Assembly (NCBI GenBank): GCA_045538075.1
Contig: JAZSQT010000151.1
Span: forward strand, 1 to 8,124
DNA from: JAZSQT01 sp045538075
GTDB taxonomy: Bacteria; Chrysiogenota; Deferribacteres; Deferribacterales; Mucispirillaceae
Reading direction: 5' to 3'
DNA length: 8,124 nucleotides
In this document: piece after piece, positions 6,295 through 8,124 of the stretch
How the letters are laid out: the number at the start of each line of letters is the position of its first letter
Numbering within the stretch: position 1 is the first letter of the stretch
Made by a program: the position numbers and the translations under genes
Notes under the pieces: model-generated
Told to the model about the DNA's origin: nothing
Databases searched by the model: none
The model's input: only the letters and a program-made list of their open reading frames with translations

Positions 6295-7803
6295 ATGGGA
6301 TTTTTTGATAGTGTAAAAAGAATTTTACTTAGAAAAAATAAAAAAAACAGAATAAAAATAACAGAAATTAGTGTAAAAAAAGATAAAAATTTTACTGATG
6401 TTAATAAAAATAGTATAAGTATCGTTAAAACAAATAAAAAATCTCTTTTAAAGAAACAAGCTCGCAAAAAGAATAAAGCAATTAAAAATAAAATTTCTAA
6501 TGAGATTAACAATTTTCATAAAGCTGCTGATTTAGGTGATTGGTCGTTAGAAAAATTTCAAGTAGATGAAATTGAAGGAAAAGTTAGATTTCATGATTTT
6601 AATTTACCTCTTAAATTAATGGCTGGTATTTGTGAAGCTGGTTATAAATATGCTACTCCAATCCAAAGTATGATTTTGCCCCATTCTTGTAAAGGTAAAG
6701 ATATATTTGGCAAAGCACAAACTGGAACCGGCAAAACTGCAACTTTTGCTATAACAATATTTAATCACCTACAAAAAAATGAAGCTGAATATAGCGAACT
6801 TAGTTCACCTCGTATATTAATTCTTGCTCCAACAAGGGAGTTAGTTATCCAAATAGAAAAAGATTTAAAATTATTAGGAAAATATATAGATTTTAATATT
6901 TTATCTGTTTTTGGTGGCTTAAATTACGAAAAACAAAAGAATATTATAGAAAATTCTGTTATTGATATAATTGTTGCTTCACCTGGCAGGCTTCTTGACT
7001 ACTATAAACAATCAATTTTAAATTTAAAAAATGTTGAAATTTTAGTTCTTGATGAAGCAGATAGAATGCTTGATATGGGTTTTATTAACGATATAAGAAG
7101 TATAATATCTGCTCTTGCACCAAAAGAAAAACGACAAACTATGTTTTTTAGTGCTACTTTATCAGAAGAAATATCAAAATTATCTTATTCATGGACTAAT
7201 AATCCTTTAAAATTTGAAGTAGAATCCGATGAAATTACTTCATCAAATATATCTCAATACGCATATATTATTACAGAAAAAGAAAAATTAAACGTAACAT
7301 TAAATATTATAAAAGAAAGAATTAATGAAAAAATTATAATATTTTGCAACAAGAAAGAAGATGTTGCGACACTTCATAGGCAATTTAAAGCAGTTGGAAT
7401 AAATTGTGGTATGTTAACTGGCGATATATCACAAAATAAAAGAATAAGAACTTTAGAAAGTTTAAGAAATAGCAGTATAAAAGTATTAGTAGCAACTGAT
7501 GTTGCAGCACGAGGATTGCATATTGATGATATAAGTTGCGTTATAAATTATACTTTACCAGAAGATCCAGAAGATTACGTCCATAGAATTGGTAGAACTG
7601 GTAGAGCAGAAAATAAAGGCACTTCTTATCTTTTTGCAACAGAACAAGATAGCTACTATATTCCTAAAATAGAAAATTATACTCAAAAAGAATTAAGCTA
7701 TCTTTACCCTAATGAAGAATTATTAGAATTAGATGAAGAAACAGAAACAAAGTTAAAAAAAGCTCACAAACAATTCGTAAAACTAAAACATTCACGTAAA
7801 TAG
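6295..7803 (+). CDS. DEAD-box ATP-dependent RNA helicase
   Basis: A 502-residue DEAD-box RNA helicase with the complete motif set: Q motif ATPIQ (Gln124), motif I AQTGTGKT (141-148), Ia APTREL (178-183), SPGR (229-232), motif II DEAD (253-256), motif III SAT (286-288), IV IIFCNKK (348-354), V ATDVAARG (400-407) and VI HRIGRTGR (430-437). It unwinds short RNA duplexes using ATP, in ribosome assembly or mRNA turnover in other bacteria. Residues 1-75 form an extension rich in Lys and Arg ahead of the core, which may bind RNA. The C-terminal extension after motif VI is short, with an acidic patch ELDEETET and a basic end, unlike the long tails of DeaD/CsdA. It resembles RhlB/RhlE-type enzymes, but I cannot assign a symbol. 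It begins 15 nt after the DUF2920 stop with no clear Shine-Dalgarno, so it is probably the last gene of the rpmB run. Confidence 0.95.
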   Translation: MGFFDSVKRILLRKNKKNRIKITEISVKKDKNFTDVNKNSISIVKTNKKSLLKKQARKKNKAIKNKISNEINNFHKAADLGDWSLEKFQVDEIEGKVRFHDFNLPLKLMAGICEAGYKYATPIQSMILPHSCKGKDIFGKAQTGTGKTATFAITIFNHLQKNEAEYSELSSPRILILAPTRELVIQIEKDLKLLGKYIDFNILSVFGGLNYEKQKNIIENSVIDIIVASPGRLLDYYKQSILNLKNVEILVLDEADRMLDMGFINDIRSIISALAPKEKRQTMFFSATLSEEISKLSYSWTNNPLKFEVESDEITSSNISQYAYIITEKEKLNVTLNIIKERINEKIIIFCNKKEDVATLHRQFKAVGINCGMLTGDISQNKRIRTLESLRNSSIKVLVATDVAARGLHIDDISCVINYTLPEDPEDYVHRIGRTGRAENKGTSYLFATEQDSYYIPKIENYTQKELSYLYPNEELLELDEETETKLKKAHKQFVKLKHSRK

Positions 7804-7892
7804 TTAATTTATTGTATTAATATGTTGAAATATTTATATAAAAAAGTTAATTAATATAAAAATATAGTTTTAAAAATCTTTTAACTGTTTTA

Positions 7893-7928
7893 TGGATTAC
7901 TTCGTCCCTTTGCTCCTCGTAATGACTG
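7893..7928 (-). repeat. GTCATTGCGAG-type palindromic repeat, left copy (inverted)
   Basis: On the minus strand this reads CAGTCATTACGAGGAGCAAA followed by GGGACGAAGTAATCCA. That is close to the short repeat seen in many bacterial genomes that starts GTCATTGCGAGGAGC and ends GAAGCAATCC. It contains the internal pair ATTAC/GTAAT. Together with the copy at 7955-7993 it forms a roughly 100-nt imperfect inverted repeat around a 26-nt centre. It is much richer in G and C than the surrounding sequence. Confidence 0.7.
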
Positions 7929-7954
7929 TTTTTTTACTTCTTTAAGCCTTTAAA

Positions 7955-7993
7955 AGTCATTGCGAGACGATTTTAATCGTCGTGGTAGTCCAC
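7955..7993 (+). repeat. GTCATTGCGAG-type palindromic repeat, right copy
   Basis: It starts AGTCATTGCGAGACGA and ends TCGTGGTAGTCCAC, the direct-orientation member of the inverted pair. Its centre (7966-7981) is a perfect hairpin, GACGATT-TT-AATCGTC. AGTCATTGCGAG pairs over 12 positions with CTCGTAATGACT of the left copy (one G-U). GTAGTCCA pairs over 8 positions with TGGATTAC (one G-U). It may be an interspersed or MITE-like element; as RNA the pair would fold into a branched stem that could protect or end the helicase transcript (inference). Confidence 0.7.
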
Positions 7994-8124
7994 AAATTAT
8001 ATAAACAATTTCAATTTTTATATACTTGTTTCGGTGTAAAGGTTATTTCAATATTAACTTTCCTAAAGAACACAATTTTTTCTCCAGAAGTAAAAACATT
8101 CCATATATTTATTCAATAAGGTCG

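Larger units (their letters stand above)
7804..8124. other. Gene-free region downstream of the helicase
   Basis: About 320 nt without a supportable gene. It holds an A/T-rich stretch (7804-7890), the inverted pair of palindromic repeats (7893-7993) and a final A/T-rich stretch. No strong intrinsic terminator is seen directly after the helicase: AAAAAGTTAA near 7843 can pair imperfectly with TTAACTGTTTT near 7880, but the loop is long. Short open frames exist on both strands after 7946, but none has a good start, ribosome site or recognisable product. Confidence 0.6.

Noticed and set aside
7893..7993. CRISPR array
   Set aside because: There are only two diverged copies in inverted orientation, without regular spacers or cas genes.
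8011..8112. Open stretch of 33 codons on the minus strand before a TGA stop, and an overlapping open stretch on the plus strand ending at 8119
   Set aside because: The minus frame is closed by a stop at 8113-8115 and has no ATG, GTG or TTG start. The plus frame lacks an ATG and only a GTG inside the repeat could begin it. Neither has a ribosome site or a recognisable product. A decayed gene fragment cannot be excluded.

Overview
The window is a compact, AT-rich bacterial chromosome segment (roughly 30% GC by eye, ATG starts, strong codon bias to A/T). The long-form NfeD membrane protein, the lipoprotein with a type II signal peptide, the four-cysteine ribosomal protein L28 and the C9-tract DUF2920 hydrolase together suggest a Gram-negative, probably mucosal or gut-associated bacterium. 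A Deferribacterota (Mucispirillum-like) or Campylobacterota-like source fits best, but this is inference and no marker here settles it.

Layout. Positions 77-805 (+) encode a small lipoprotein with two immunoglobulin-like folds. It converges, with only 15 nt between stops, on a tightly packed minus-strand operon read right to left: a DUF1858 CxxC protein (4152-3955), tRNA m7G46 methyltransferase TrmB (3948-3223), a long NfeD-type membrane serine protease (3217-1958) and a radical SAM protein with a B12-binding-like N-terminus (1954-821). Gaps in this operon are 3-6 nt.

A divergent 84-nt promoter region (4153-4236) separates it from a plus-strand run: rpmB (L28, 4237-4428), a stand-alone citrate-lyase-ligase-type nucleotidyltransferase (4437-5090), a DUF2920 alpha/beta hydrolase (5077-6279, overlapping the previous gene by 14 nt) and a DEAD-box RNA helicase with a lysine-rich N-terminal extension (6295-7803). 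The last ~320 nt hold no convincing gene but contain two inverted copies of a GTCATTGCGAG-type palindromic repeat.

The most interesting signal is an uninterrupted run of nine C in the middle of the DUF2920 gene. It lies between the nucleophile serine and the other predicted catalytic residues. No other run of C or G in the window is longer than four. As written the gene is in frame, but gain or loss of one C truncates it at once and removes the Asp and His of the triad. This is the architecture of a slipped-strand phase-variation switch, and it matches what is known of the related '617 family' in Campylobacter jejuni. The switch sits in a run of genes that appears to be transcribed from a ribosomal-protein promoter and that continues into an RNA helicase, so a surface-type contingency gene is embedded among housekeeping genes.
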